Shown: piece after piece, positions 19,545 through 28,980 of the stretch
Layout of the letters: each line of letters starts with the position of its first letter
Numbering within the stretch: position 1 is the first letter of the stretch
Assembly: GCF_019219075.1 (NCBI RefSeq)
Contig: NZ_JAHUWJ010000013.1
Span: forward strand, 1-64,000
DNA length: 64,000 nucleotides
Source of the DNA: Chitinophaga sp. sic0106
Lineage (GTDB): Bacteria > Bacteroidota > Bacteroidia > Chitinophagales > Chitinophagaceae
Direction of reading: 5' to 3'
The notes under the pieces: generated by a model
What the model was told of the DNA's origin: nothing
What the model saw: only the letters and a program-made list of their open reading frames with translations
The model's database searches: none
Position numbers and translations under genes: made by a program

Positions 19545-21920
19545 TTATTCCGACTTAAGGCTGTTCACCGGATTGACCAGAGAGGCACGAATAGATTGAA
19601 AACTCACAGTGAGTAAGGTGGTGAGCAGAGCAATCATTCCGGCTATTACAAATATCATTGGACCGATGCTGATACGGTAGGCATATTGCTGCAACCAGCT
19701 ATGCATCAGCCACCACGACAACGGGAACGCAATCAGTATGGCAATGCCCAACAGCCGCAGAAAATCGGTTGTAAGCAACTGTACAATACTGCTCACGCTT
19801 GCACCTAACACCTTACGCACGCCTATTTCGCGGGTGCGGCGTTCGGCAGTGTAGGCACTCAATCCAAACAATCCCAGGCAGCTGATTAAAATGGCTATAC
19901 CTGCAAAAATCCTGGAGAGATGCTGCGTGAGCATTTCTGTGCGGAACATATCATTAAACTGGTCATCCAGGAATTGATAACGAAATGGATAGGCCGGGTC
20001 ATGCCGGGTGATAACCGCCCCGATTTTAGCAATCGCTTTGGCGGGATCGGCCCCGGCTTCCAGTTTGATAAATATGGTATTGGCCGAAGATGGAATATTG
20101 AAAAATACCAATGGATCAGGACTTCCATACATATCCCCGTATACATAATTTTTCACCACTCCTGCGATACGGAATTTGAATATCACTGCAGTATCATCTA
20201 TCATATACAATGGTTGCCCAAGCACACTTCCTTTACTGATTAATTTGGCGAGTGATTCATTGATGATCACATTTACACTATCATCTTTCACAGCGCGGAA
20301 GTTCTCTCCTTCCACCAGTTGCATGCCCATAGTGGGAAGGTAGTTTTTATCTACAAAACGCAGGGAAGTGATGATACTTTTGTCCGCTTCCTTGCCATCC
20401 CAGGAAATATCATTTGTATTATTACCACCGTACAAAGGATTGTAGTCGGCAACAGACGTATTGGCTACAACACCCGTTTGATATAGGTCCTGACGAATCG
20501 GATCAAAATTAGCCAGCTTTCCTTCCGCCATATTTACAGACAACATATGTTGGGTATTAAAACCCATATCCCTGGATTTCACATGTTTTATCTGTTGGTA
20601 GATGACTAATGTCGCAATGATTAAGCTGATAGAAATGGTAAACTGCGTTACGACCAATCCTTTACGTATGAAATCGGTGCGAAGTGATTTTATCCTGAGT
20701 CCCTTCAGGATACTCACCGGGTGAAAGCTGGCGAGGTATAGCGCGGGGTAGCAACCAGCCAGTAACCCACAGCATAAAATGAGCGCCATTAACACCGTGA
20801 TATGCAACGGGCTAAGCAGATTTGTTGTCAGATCTTTCTCCGTAAGCGCGCAGAAAGCCGGTAAAAGCAAGAACAACAATATCATGGCGATAATTCCTGC
20901 CAACATCGCCTGTATCAATGTTTCTCCTAAAAACTGTACTGCCAGCCTCCCTTTTCTTGCACCAAGCGCCTTACGCACACCTACTTCCTTGGCACGCTGC
21001 TCACTTCTGGCTGTAGCCATATTCATAAAGTTAATACAGGCGATAGAGAGGATAATAACGGCAATGATCAACAGCAATTTCACATATGCTATCCGTCCTC
21101 CCTGCTGCTGACCGTTTACAAAGGAATTATGCAGCCGCCAGTCGTCCATATTTGACATCACCACCCCTTGAATGGTGTTAGGCATATGCGCTATCATCAT
21201 CGCGGATAATGCCGCTGTGATCTTTTTTTGATCGGCATCAGGAGCAGTTAATAAATAAGTCTCCAGGCTGCAGGAGGCCCATGCACCCAACATTTTATCA
21301 GGATTGGGATAGCGGTTGGGCAACAGGGCCAGCCACTCATATTTGACGGTGGAATTATCCGGTACATCGTCCACCACAGCAGTAATCGTATAGGTATGCT
21401 TGTTATCCACCAACACCGTTTTACCTATGACATTAGTGGATTGGTGAAAGATTTTGCTGGCGCCTCGTTTGGTGATCACCATGCCATACTGCTGGCTAAA
21501 GGCATCGCTGATAGTACCTTCCAGGAACCGGCACTGGAACATTGACAGAAAAGAGCTGTCCACATACCGGCCGCTGACATACATCGGATTATTCTGGTAG
21601 TTGACCAGCGCCTGCACCTGGCCTTCCGTACTGCGACATGCATTGAGCACACCCGGTACATTAGCCAAAGCGGCAGGCCCTAATGGCCCCGGAGTAGACA
21701 CATAGGTACGAATACCATCGCCCTGGTTCCAGTTGAGATACAGCCGCTCCAACTGCTGGCGGTTACGGATATGATGATCATAAGTCACTTCATCTTCTAC
21801 CCATAATAATATCAGCGCCGCGCATACTATACCAATGCTCAGCCCAAAGATGTTGAGCCCATTATAGATTTTATGTTTCAGCAGATTCCGGATAGCCGTT
21901 TTCAGATAGCTCTGGATCAT
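19545..21920 (-). CDS. ABC transporter permease, MacB/FtsX family
   Basis: 791-residue membrane protein with two MacB-type periplasmic domains and two FtsX segments, the double-length permease common in Bacteroidota. The N-terminus 'YLKTAIRNLLKHKIYNGLNIFGLSIGI' leads into TM1. FtsX blocks carry the conserved 'ATARSEQRAKEVGVRKALGARKGRL' (about 305-330) and 'YTAERRTREIGVRKVLGASVSSI' signatures before their helices. No ATPase is encoded beside it, so it must borrow one or act as a mechanotransmission protein with an unlinked ATPase. A TGTCC-N6-GGACA inverted repeat lies upstream at 22037-22052. The downstream neighbour is convergent. Substrate unknown. Confidence 0.93.
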   Translation of the reverse strand: MIQSYLKTAIRNLLKHKIYNGLNIFGLSIGIVCAALILLWVEDEVTYDHHIRNRQQLERLYLNWNQGDGIRTYVSTPGPLGPAALANVPGVLNACRSTEGQVQALVNYQNNPMYVSGRYVDSSFLSMFQCRFLEGTISDAFSQQYGMVITKRGASKIFHQSTNVIGKTVLVDNKHTYTITAVVDDVPDNSTVKYEWLALLPNRYPNPDKMLGAWASCSLETYLLTAPDADQKKITAALSAMMIAHMPNTIQGVVMSNMDDWRLHNSFVNGQQQGGRIAYVKLLLIIAVIILSIACINFMNMATARSEQRAKEVGVRKALGARKGRLAVQFLGETLIQAMLAGIIAMILLFLLLPAFCALTEKDLTTNLLSPLHITVLMALILCCGLLAGCYPALYLASFHPVSILKGLRIKSLRTDFIRKGLVVTQFTISISLIIATLVIYQQIKHVKSRDMGFNTQHMLSVNMAEGKLANFDPIRQDLYQTGVVANTSVADYNPLYGGNNTNDISWDGKEADKSIITSLRFVDKNYLPTMGMQLVEGENFRAVKDDSVNVIINESLAKLISKGSVLGQPLYMIDDTAVIFKFRIAGVVKNYVYGDMYGSPDPLVFFNIPSSANTIFIKLEAGADPAKAIAKIGAVITRHDPAYPFRYQFLDDQFNDMFRTEMLTQHLSRIFAGIAILISCLGLFGLSAYTAERRTREIGVRKVLGASVSSIVQLLTTDFLRLLGIAILIAFPLSWWLMHSWLQQYAYRISIGPMIFVIAGMIALLTTLLTVSFQSIRASLVNPVNSLKSE

Positions 21921-22024
21921 AAGTCATCACCTTTTTTCATAACGGTACTAAATGCATACCATTATGCTAAAGTACTGAAAACAGTGGCTTTCGGTGTATA
22001 ATTACCAGCATGTTTGTTCGGATA

Positions 22025-22052
22025 TAGGACAATGGGTGTCCATATACGGACA
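22025..22052. promoter_or_regulatory. Inverted-repeat operator candidate upstream of the permease gene
   Basis: TGTCC-N6-GGACA occupies 22037-22052, with another GGACA half-site in the same orientation at 22027-22031, so GGACAATG occurs twice. It lies about 115 bp upstream of the permease start, in the gap after the AraC-type gene. Which protein binds it is unknown. Confidence 0.45.
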
Positions 22053-22066
22053 ATGACTAATACTGG

Positions 22067-22867
22067 CTATACCCCTTTCCGTGAAACCATCGGCGCCACC
22101 CCATACTGCACTTTGAAAATCTTCGAAAAATGCGTCACATTCTCAAACCCCAGTGTATAACACACATCACTCACCGATAAATCGGTGCTGCTCATCAGTT
22201 CCCGCGCCTTCTCCAGTTTCTTTTGCCGTATCCATTTCGCGGGTGCCATGCTGGTGACGGCAAAAAAATCACGCTTAAAGCTGGAGAGACTACGGCCCGA
22301 GAGTCGCGCCAGCGCAGCCAGCGAGAGGCCGGTATCTATATGATTATTCACCACCGACATAATATCCGCATACACCGTAGGTTTCCAGTGCATCAGCTGC
22401 CGCAGTAAGCCGGTATGATGCCTCGATATACAATACAGCAACTCTTGTAGCTTGAGGTTGATCAACCAGGGGTCCATATTTGTCCGGTCAGGGAAATAGT
22501 ACATCAGCGTGAGAAAGTAGACATTAATTTGTGTGGCGGCCTCGTGTATGCTTACCGGCTCAACGTCCGGCGTTCCGGCAGGCAGCGATATCTTTTTGGA
22601 GAACTCCTGTAGCAGGTCCTCTCCGATAGCACAGGTGATGAGTTGCAGCGGTTCATCTCCCATTACCTGCAAATCCAGTTGCACCTGACGTTTCACAAAA
22701 ATCAACTGGCCGGTACTGAACTCCGTGGCAGCAGGACCATAGCAAATTGCGGCCTTCCCCTGTATTATAAATAGCAGCTGGTGGCTGATGTGCATCATCT
22801 GCAACTTTGTTCCCGGATCATAGGTTTTAACATCAATAGCCGTGCAGTCAGCAATAGTTTCTTTCAT
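22067..22867 (-). CDS. AraC family transcriptional regulator
   Basis: 266-residue regulator (start at 22867, MKETIADCTAID; the frame is open 24 codons further up, but that part is implausible). The N-terminal ~150 residues form a cupin-like sensing domain ('LLFIIQGKAAICYGPAATEF'). The C-terminal ~100 form two AraC helix-turn-helix motifs with 'GLSLAALARLSGRSLSSFKR', 'FFAVTSMAPAKWIRQKKLEK' and 'SVSDVCYTLGFENVTHFSKIF'. It is the first gene upstream of the permease in the same direction (146 bp gap) and may control it. Inducer unknown. Confidence 0.92.
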   Translation of the reverse strand: MKETIADCTAIDVKTYDPGTKLQMMHISHQLLFIIQGKAAICYGPAATEFSTGQLIFVKRQVQLDLQVMGDEPLQLITCAIGEDLLQEFSKKISLPAGTPDVEPVSIHEAATQINVYFLTLMYYFPDRTNMDPWLINLKLQELLYCISRHHTGLLRQLMHWKPTVYADIMSVVNNHIDTGLSLAALARLSGRSLSSFKRDFFAVTSMAPAKWIRQKKLEKARELMSSTDLSVSDVCYTLGFENVTHFSKIFKVQYGVAPMVSRKGV

Positions 22868-23031
22868 GGTTTCGTTTTTAGTGTATGCTTTGGCGTTACC
22901 AAAGGGATGCCAGAATATATACCATTGAAAAACAATCATTTACCCAAAACAAAAACCATTTCCATTAGCGAGATATGGCTAATTAACCAGGCATTACCAA
23001 TATTTCGTTTTTTTAATTACTACATTTAGCC

Positions 23032-24216
23032 ATGATCAAAGCTTCACCTGCCCAGCCAGACGTCTTATCAAATCAACTCCTGGAAAGGGATATCCAAATG
23101 GCGATTGCAGCCCTGGATGGTCGTCAGGAATTTATTGCTGCCTTGAGCCGGCAGCTACTCACTGTATTTCACCATCATTTTCAGGAAAGACTTCAGCAGC
23201 AGATAGCTGAAACTGACCGTTACCGCCGGCAGCTGGAGCAGGAAAATAATTATTTACAGGAAGAGATGAAAGCCCGCCAGCAGCAAACGGAATTAACTAA
23301 CAGCAGTGCAGCCATGGCCAGTGTACACCGCCTGATAAACCAGGTGGCCGCTACGGGCACCAGCGTGCTGCTCACTGGCGAAACCGGTACGGGCAAAGAG
23401 CTGGTGGCTCATGCTATTCATAATAAATCACTTCGGAAAGATAAACTGCTGGTAAAAATAAATTGCGCTGCCCTACCTCCCAACCTCATCGAAAGTGAGT
23501 TGTTTGGCCATGAGCGCGGTAGCTTCACCGGCGCCATCGAAAGGCGTATCGGTAAATTTGAGCTGGCCCATGGCGGCACATTATTACTGGATGAAATAGG
23601 GGAGATTCCAATTACCCTACAAGCAAAGCTGCTGCGGGCTTTACAGGAAAAAGAGATTGAACGGATAGGCGGAAAAGGCCCCATTAAAATAGATGTACGG
23701 ATTATAGCAGCCACCAACCGCAACCTGCTGCAGGAAGTGCAAACCGGTAAGTTCAGACCGGACCTCTACTTCCGTTTAAACGTATTTCCATTGCACTTGC
23801 CGCCACTACGGCAACGGCTAGACGAAGTTCCTGAACTAGCCAGGTTCTTTGTGCATCGTTATGCGGCCAAAAATAACAGGCACCCACTGCAAATCAGCGA
23901 TCACGCTATAAAAGAATTGTTGTCATACGACTGGCCCGGCAACATCCGTGAACTGGAGCACGTGATAGAACGCAGCATAATCCTTTGCACCGGCCCTGTT
24001 CTGAAAGAAATCATCTTCGCAGATAAGATCGCTACAGCAACACCTGAAACTATTAAAACCCTGGATGAAAATGAACGGGAGCATATAATGGAAGTGCTCA
24101 AAAAAACGAGAGGGAAAATAGCAGGAGCAGGAGGCGCAGCCCGGTTGCTGGACATACCTCCTACTACCTTACATTCAAAAATGAAAAAGCTGGGTATCGC
24201 AAAAGCGCATCTGTAG
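23032..24216 (+). CDS. Sigma-54 interacting AAA+ activator without receiver domain
   Basis: 394 residues. An N-terminal ~95-residue helical/coiled-coil region replaces a receiver domain. An AAA+ sigma-54 activator core follows with Walker A GETGTGKE (116-123), the sigma-54 loop as GSFTGA (163-168, Ser for the usual Ala) and Walker B 'GGTLLLDEIGEI'. A Fis-type helix-turn-helix ends the protein ('AGAGGAARLLDIPPTTLHSKMKKLGI'). With no phospho-acceptor it is probably controlled by a partner or by expression level. Its stop codon abuts the stop codon of the opposite-strand gene with no gap, and that gene is a close paralogue over the AAA+ core. Target promoters unknown. Confidence 0.92.
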   Translation: MIKASPAQPDVLSNQLLERDIQMAIAALDGRQEFIAALSRQLLTVFHHHFQERLQQQIAETDRYRRQLEQENNYLQEEMKARQQQTELTNSSAAMASVHRLINQVAATGTSVLLTGETGTGKELVAHAIHNKSLRKDKLLVKINCAALPPNLIESELFGHERGSFTGAIERRIGKFELAHGGTLLLDEIGEIPITLQAKLLRALQEKEIERIGGKGPIKIDVRIIAATNRNLLQEVQTGKFRPDLYFRLNVFPLHLPPLRQRLDEVPELARFFVHRYAAKNNRHPLQISDHAIKELLSYDWPGNIRELEHVIERSIILCTGPVLKEIIFADKIATATPETIKTLDENEREHIMEVLKKTRGKIAGAGGAARLLDIPPTTLHSKMKKLGIAKAHL

Positions 24217-25614
24217 CTACCCCCGGAACACCTTCGAGATTCCTAGTTTGCGCATACGTGAGTTTAATGTACTTGGAGGAATATTCATCAGCTCCGCTGC
24301 GCCTCCGGGGCCGGCCACACGGTTGTTACAGCGTTTGAGTATGGAAAGGATATATTCCCGTTCCATTTCCACAAATGTTTTCACCGGCGCCTCCGTTTGC
24401 ACAGGCAGTTCTGCAGTCTCCTGCAAACTTGTACCCGGCACGGCATCCAGCACAGCAGATCGTGCCAGCAGCACCGTTCTTTCCACGAAGTGCTGCAATT
24501 CCCGCACATTCCCCGGCCAGGAGTAAGCCACCAGGTGATCCATTGCCCGGGCAGAAAAACCAGTGATGATCTTCCCCACCTTCAGCGCATACTGCTTACA
24601 AAAATGATCCGCCAGCAAAGGAATATCCTGCCTGCGCTCCTGCAGCGATGGCAGCGTAACCGGAAATACATTCAGCCTGTAATACAGATCCAGCCTGAAT
24701 TTGCCGCGGGCAATTTCTTTTTCCAGGTTACGGTTGGTGGCGGCAATAATCCGTACATCTATTTTGATGGGCCCCTTGCCACCGATCCGTTCAATTTCCT
24801 TTTCCTGCAATACACGCAGCAATCTTACCTGTGTTTCCATGGGCATCTCCCCTATCTCATCCAGGAACAACGTGCCTCCATGGGCCTGCTCAAATTTACC
24901 GATGCGCCTTTCAAACGCACCTGTAAAGGCGCCTTTCTCATGGCCGAAGAGTTCCGACTCCACCAGGTTGGCAGGTAATGCCGCACTGTTGACCTTCACA
25001 AACGGGCCCTTGGCGCGTGGTGATAGCCGGTGCACAGCGGCGGCCACACCTTCTTTACCGGTACCGCTTTCCCCCATGATCAGTACGGAGGTATCCAGTG
25101 GCGCCACCACATTTATCTGTTCAAAAATTTCCTGCATGGCAGGTGTTTGTCCAATAATACCCTGGAAATCATTTTTTCCGGGAGATGTTGGCGCTACGGC
25201 AGGCAACGGCCTGCTGTTTTTTCCAGCGGCCTCAATGACTTCCTGAAATTGGTTACGGTACCAGGCGATGTCCAGTGTTACCAGGAGGTCCTTTTCCCGG
25301 AAAGGCTTAACCAGAAAGCCAAACGGCCGGGTTACCCGCGCTGCGGCCAGCACCTGCTCGTCCGCATTGGCGGAGAGGTAAATGAAAGGAATGCTTCGTT
25401 CATTCAGGATGGCGGCCAGGTCAATACCCGTTTGCTCCCCCTTCAGAAATATATCCAGTATTACCATGGTGGGTGTACATCGTTCCATGATCTCCAATGC
25501 ACGGATCACCGACCGCGCCACGCCTATTACCTGGTAACCGGCATCTTCCAGCGACTGGCGGATATCCCCCGCTACTACCAGTTCATCTTCGACAATTAAA
25601 ATAGAATGCATCAT
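24217..25614 (-). CDS. NtrC-type sigma-54 dependent response regulator
   Basis: 465 residues: receiver domain (about 3-120, phospho-acceptor Asp54 in 'VILDIFLKG'), linker, AAA+ sigma-54 activator with Walker A GESGTGKE (181-188) and canonical GAFTGA (228-233), and a C-terminal Fis helix-turn-helix ('GPGGAAELMNIPPSTLNSRMRKLGI'). The start ATG overlaps the stop of the histidine kinase upstream by 4 nt (ATGA), so the two are translationally coupled and form a cognate pair. The protein should activate sigma-54 promoters when phosphorylated by that kinase. Segments such as 'EKEIERIGGKGPIKIDVRII' are identical to the convergent neighbour, indicating duplication. Confidence 0.95.
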   Translation of the reverse strand: MMHSILIVEDELVVAGDIRQSLEDAGYQVIGVARSVIRALEIMERCTPTMVILDIFLKGEQTGIDLAAILNERSIPFIYLSANADEQVLAAARVTRPFGFLVKPFREKDLLVTLDIAWYRNQFQEVIEAAGKNSRPLPAVAPTSPGKNDFQGIIGQTPAMQEIFEQINVVAPLDTSVLIMGESGTGKEGVAAAVHRLSPRAKGPFVKVNSAALPANLVESELFGHEKGAFTGAFERRIGKFEQAHGGTLFLDEIGEMPMETQVRLLRVLQEKEIERIGGKGPIKIDVRIIAATNRNLEKEIARGKFRLDLYYRLNVFPVTLPSLQERRQDIPLLADHFCKQYALKVGKIITGFSARAMDHLVAYSWPGNVRELQHFVERTVLLARSAVLDAVPGTSLQETAELPVQTEAPVKTFVEMEREYILSILKRCNNRVAGPGGAAELMNIPPSTLNSRMRKLGISKVFRG

Positions 25615-27911
25615 ACTAGCTTTTCAGTTAACACCGTTGTCGAATACCGACGTATATCCCTGTCCGTTTCTTCCAACGGAAAACGTATTTGCAGACATAG
25701 ACCACTCTCCTGGTGGATTTCCAGGTAGCCATCCAGTTGCTCCGTTAAAGTGCGGATCAGGTTCATTCCCATAGATTTAATTTTCGTGAGATCCACACCG
25801 GCAGAGAGTCCCACGCCATTATCCGCCACCTCCAGCAGCAGTTCACCCTCCTTTTCCTGCCTCAGCACCACCCTGATTTCACCATAGCGGCCTTCAGGAA
25901 AAGCATATTTAATAGCGTTGGTGATCGCCTCATTTAAAATCAGACCAATAGGCACCGCCTGGGCTACGTCCAGCTCCAGCTTAGCCACATCTTTCACAAA
26001 CCGCAGGTTGCCGGCCGACTCAAAGCTCTGTCGTAAATATTCCACCAGTTCTCCAATATAATCCTGCATATCAATACTGGCGAGATTATCCTGCCGGTAC
26101 AGGCGCTGATGAATAATAGACATGGCAAACATCCGGTTCTGACTTTGACTGATGGCGTCTTTCGCGCGGCCATTGTCGAGATAAGCGGATTGAGTTTTGA
26201 GCAGACTAATCACTATCTGCAGGTTATTTTTTACGCGATGGTGAATTTCTTTCAGCAGCCACTCCTTATCGTTTACCGTTCTTTGCAGGGTTTTATTCAG
26301 CACTTCCAGCCGCTCATTTTTGCTATCTATCAGGACCTTTTGCTCCATAAGCAGCCTGTTGCTGCGTTGCTTGATTTGGTAACGGTTATACAACAAAATT
26401 AACAATACCAGCAACATCAGCACACCGCCAATAAATACCTTCATGCGGAAGTTGGCAGCCTTTAGCTTGTCATCTTTTTCTTGCTGTGTTTTTCTCAGCT
26501 CAAGGATGTTCTCATCTTTTTCTGCGGATTCAAATTCTATCTTCAACCGGTTTACCTGCTTTAGTTTGGCCTCGTTGAGCAGGGAGTCACGTATGGCTAT
26601 ATGGCGCTGGTAGTATTGTACGCTTTTCGGGGAAAAGTGGAGGGCAGAATCAGCCCTGAAGAGCATCAAATTGGCAGTTGCCACCTCCTTGGGAAATTTG
26701 TTCAGCGAGGCTGACAGTTCCATGGAATCGGCAAATAGTTTCATATCACGGAAACGTTTTTCAGCCATTGCCTGTTGTACCGCTGCAACATAATAGTATC
26801 GCTTTATTCGGTGAGTGAAAGGAAGGGAGCTGGTAATCCTGCTCATTTGGTTCATGACCATAGCAGCACTGTCCAGTTTATGCAAACGAATATAGGACGT
26901 ATGTAAAATGTGCAATGGTCCTACCATTTCAGGACTTACAGGGATATCGCCCAACTTGTTTAATTTCCCAAACACATCGAGAGCAGAACGATATTTCCCC
27001 AATGAGTTCATCGTATTGGCATAGTTGGCCAGCAGAAAGCGGTAGCCCGCGGTATCCTTATATTTTTCCGCCAGCACCATACCTTGCTGAAAATACCTGG
27101 CGGCCTCTTTAAAATCCTCCACCCGGAAATAAGCAATGCCTGCATGGTTATTAATCGGAATCCATGCGGCAGTGGTATCGCTGCCTGGTTTACCGGAACG
27201 CAGGGACAAGAGCATATACCGGAGCGCTTCCTGGTAGTCGCCTGCATCTGCATAAATGTTACCCAGCAGATTATAAACCTGCAGGAGATCTGTGACACCC
27301 GCAGCCTTATACAGCCTTACTGCCTTCAATAAATTGGAAATGGCCGCATCCAGATCATTGTGCAGGGAAAGGCAGTCACCCAGGTGCTCCAATGTTCTGG
27401 CCTGCATTTCCAAACGGCCGGTCTTACCAAATAAATCTGCCGCCTGTTGGTTATACCGGATTTTTTCATCCAATTCGGCAGAAATATCATAGTCGTAATA
27501 GCTGGCCAGTTCTACCAGGGCATAGGCCGATTGTACATCCAGGTGGTGCTTTGCGGCCCACTCCACCGATTTCCGGGCATATACCTTCCCTCTCGCCCTT
27601 TGCCCCTTTTCCCGGTAGTATTTGGATAATAACGTGAATCCAATGCCAGCAACGGCAGCATCTTCCAGGTCAACATTTAATTCCCTGCTCTGATTTATCA
27701 GTACCAGGGCGGTGTCCAGGTCATGGGGAGCTTCGCCGGGCTTGAGAATAAAGCTGTCGGCCACCGCTAACAAGTGCAATGCCTTAAGGGTGGGATCATG
27801 TATGGACCGGAGTTGGCGGAGTAACACAGGTATAGGCTCCCGGGCCTGATCTTGCCCGTAGACGAATGAACAGCACAGTAAACAGCAGAAAAATAGTAGG
27901 TTCTTATACAT
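25611..27911 (-). CDS. TPR-containing sensor histidine kinase (HisKA_2 type)
   Basis: 766-residue kinase. The start at 27911 (MYKNLLFFCCLLCC) gives a signal peptide; an upstream in-frame Met at 27974 would add 21 unlikely residues. A periplasmic TPR array (about 30-420) with 'LLQVYNLLGNIYADAGDYQE' repeats is followed by a coiled coil, one membrane helix ('VLMLLVLLILLYNRY', about 490), a HisKA_2 dimerisation domain with 'LKEIHHRVKNNLQIVISLL' (His557/His558) and HATPase_c with 'LILNEAITNAIKYAFPEG'. It is cotranscribed with, and overlaps, the NtrC-type regulator. The TPR domain probably binds a peptide or partner protein. Confidence 0.94.
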   Translation of the reverse strand: MYKNLLFFCCLLCCSFVYGQDQAREPIPVLLRQLRSIHDPTLKALHLLAVADSFILKPGEAPHDLDTALVLINQSRELNVDLEDAAVAGIGFTLLSKYYREKGQRARGKVYARKSVEWAAKHHLDVQSAYALVELASYYDYDISAELDEKIRYNQQAADLFGKTGRLEMQARTLEHLGDCLSLHNDLDAAISNLLKAVRLYKAAGVTDLLQVYNLLGNIYADAGDYQEALRYMLLSLRSGKPGSDTTAAWIPINNHAGIAYFRVEDFKEAARYFQQGMVLAEKYKDTAGYRFLLANYANTMNSLGKYRSALDVFGKLNKLGDIPVSPEMVGPLHILHTSYIRLHKLDSAAMVMNQMSRITSSLPFTHRIKRYYYVAAVQQAMAEKRFRDMKLFADSMELSASLNKFPKEVATANLMLFRADSALHFSPKSVQYYQRHIAIRDSLLNEAKLKQVNRLKIEFESAEKDENILELRKTQQEKDDKLKAANFRMKVFIGGVLMLLVLLILLYNRYQIKQRSNRLLMEQKVLIDSKNERLEVLNKTLQRTVNDKEWLLKEIHHRVKNNLQIVISLLKTQSAYLDNGRAKDAISQSQNRMFAMSIIHQRLYRQDNLASIDMQDYIGELVEYLRQSFESAGNLRFVKDVAKLELDVAQAVPIGLILNEAITNAIKYAFPEGRYGEIRVVLRQEKEGELLLEVADNGVGLSAGVDLTKIKSMGMNLIRTLTEQLDGYLEIHQESGLCLQIRFPLEETDRDIRRYSTTVLTEKLV

Positions 27912-28006
27912 AGCGGATAAAAATAACGCAGCAACTATATGCATTTTATGTGCCGCATTACAACCAGCTAACAATCAGCAACATCCGTTTAGACTCCATA
28001 TAGGCG

Positions 28007-28050
28007 TTGACGATATATCGTCAAACTCCGATGGTGATTGTCGATATATC
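28007..28050. promoter_or_regulatory. Perfect 18-bp palindrome plus a second related site
   Basis: TTGACGATATATCGTCAA (28007-28024) is a perfect palindrome. A partial second copy, TTGTCGATATATC, follows at about 28038-28050, 31 bp away. The pair sits about 95 bp upstream of the histidine kinase start, in a 446-bp region (27912-28357) with no gene, which fits an operator. The cognate factor is not identifiable. Confidence 0.5.
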
Positions 28051-28064
28051 CACAAATAAATAAA

Positions 28065-28087
28065 CGGCGGCAGAGAAGCTGCCGCCG
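28065..28087 (-). terminator. GC-rich hairpin, possible second terminator
   Basis: CGGCGGCAG (28065-28073) and CTGCCGCCG (28079-28087) form a 9-bp stem with a 5-nt loop. On the minus strand it is followed by TTTATTTATTTG. It could stop transcripts that read through from the lipoprotein gene before they reach the kinase operon. Confidence 0.5.
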
Positions 28088-28243
28088 TGTTTGGTCGTTA
28101 ACACAAAGACGAAAATAGAAACCAATCTATGTACCTATAATCATGAGCAAATCCTGTCTGTTTTCTGATGTTGATAATGCAAATATCAGGAGAGATAGTT
28201 GATGGGAGTTTGCTGATTAGTCCAAAGAAACTTGTTAATTAGT

Positions 28244-28282
28244 CCAAATTGAAAAAGCGCCGGTGGCGCTTTTTCAATTTGG
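28244..28282 (-). terminator. Terminator of the lipoprotein gene
   Basis: An 18-bp perfect stem (28244-28261 with 28265-28282) and a 3-nt loop, with the central arms GAAAAAGCGCC/GGCGCTTTTTC. It lies about 75 nt past the lipoprotein stop. Confidence 0.85.
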
Positions 28283-28357
28283 AGGGGATGACGCAGGCGC
28301 ATCACTCCATCCGGCATGTATGGGGACAATAAATGATATCCGGGGTTAAAACAACGA

Positions 28358-28849
28358 TTACTGTTTCGTCGCTTTTTTCTCAAATGCGTCAGAAGCCTGG
28401 TTGATTTTATTTCCAATGGCGTCAAACGAGTGATTAATTTTATCAAGGTTAGCCTGAATTTGTGGCTGCACGGTAACATCACCAGTTTTTTCTTTGGTGC
28501 GCAGGTCGATCAATGTTTTATAGTCTTCGTCCGCCAGTTTTTTATAGTTTTTCAAACCTTCTGACACAGCGGCTTTCAGACCGGCGTCGTCAATAGCCTC
28601 CATTTTATCAACGGTTTTAATAGATGCGTCCAGGTGCTCAGACCAGGATTTACGAACGGTTTCAGCTTTGGTGTAATCCTGGCTGCTCATGGCACCGTTC
28701 ATAGCATTCATATCTTTTTCATTCTCATTCATCACGGTCATCAGTTTGTTATTGTACTCCACCGGATCTGCTGTGGTTCCGCAACTTGCTATGTTCATAC
28801 TAATAAAGGCTGCGCCGAAAAGTGGGAGGATGCTGTTTACTTTTTTCAT
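28358..28849 (-). CDS. Small helical lipoprotein, unknown function
   Basis: 163 residues. The signal peptide ends in a lipobox-like 'SMNIASC' with Cys23, so it should be lipid-anchored. The mature part is charged and almost entirely helical, with regular spacing of Lys/Asp/Glu and no cysteines. I do not recognise a catalytic motif; it resembles the short helical surface or periplasmic lipoproteins common in Bacteroidota. It is divergent from the TPR histidine kinase at 28981 and has its own strong terminator. Function unassigned. Confidence 0.85.
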   Translation of the reverse strand: MKKVNSILPLFGAAFISMNIASCGTTADPVEYNNKLMTVMNENEKDMNAMNGAMSSQDYTKAETVRKSWSEHLDASIKTVDKMEAIDDAGLKAAVSEGLKNYKKLADEDYKTLIDLRTKEKTGDVTVQPQIQANLDKINHSFDAIGNKINQASDAFEKKATKQ

Positions 28850-28945
28850 TTTTTCGAGTTTTTCATGATTGATATGGCAAAAGTAGCTCCCAGAGCAGGC
28901 TCCCGATATCCCTGAAATCAGCCATTTTTAATTCCCATACAATAG

Positions 28946-28953
28946 TAATTTTG
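28946..28953 (+). promoter_or_regulatory. -7 element TAATTTTG
   Basis: This matches the Bacteroidota TAnnTTTG -7 consensus and places the transcript start near 28960. That makes a TTG at 28951 unlikely as the start codon and favours the TTG at 28981. Confidence 0.5.
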
Positions 28954-28980
28954 CAGGTAACTGAACAACACCGAATTATT

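Noticed and set aside
21921..23031. Sigma-54 (-24/-12, GG-N10-GC) promoters near the two sigma-54 activators
   Set aside because: No convincing TGGCAC-N5-TTGC element was seen in the immediate upstream regions; TGG-containing stretches lacked the correctly spaced GC.
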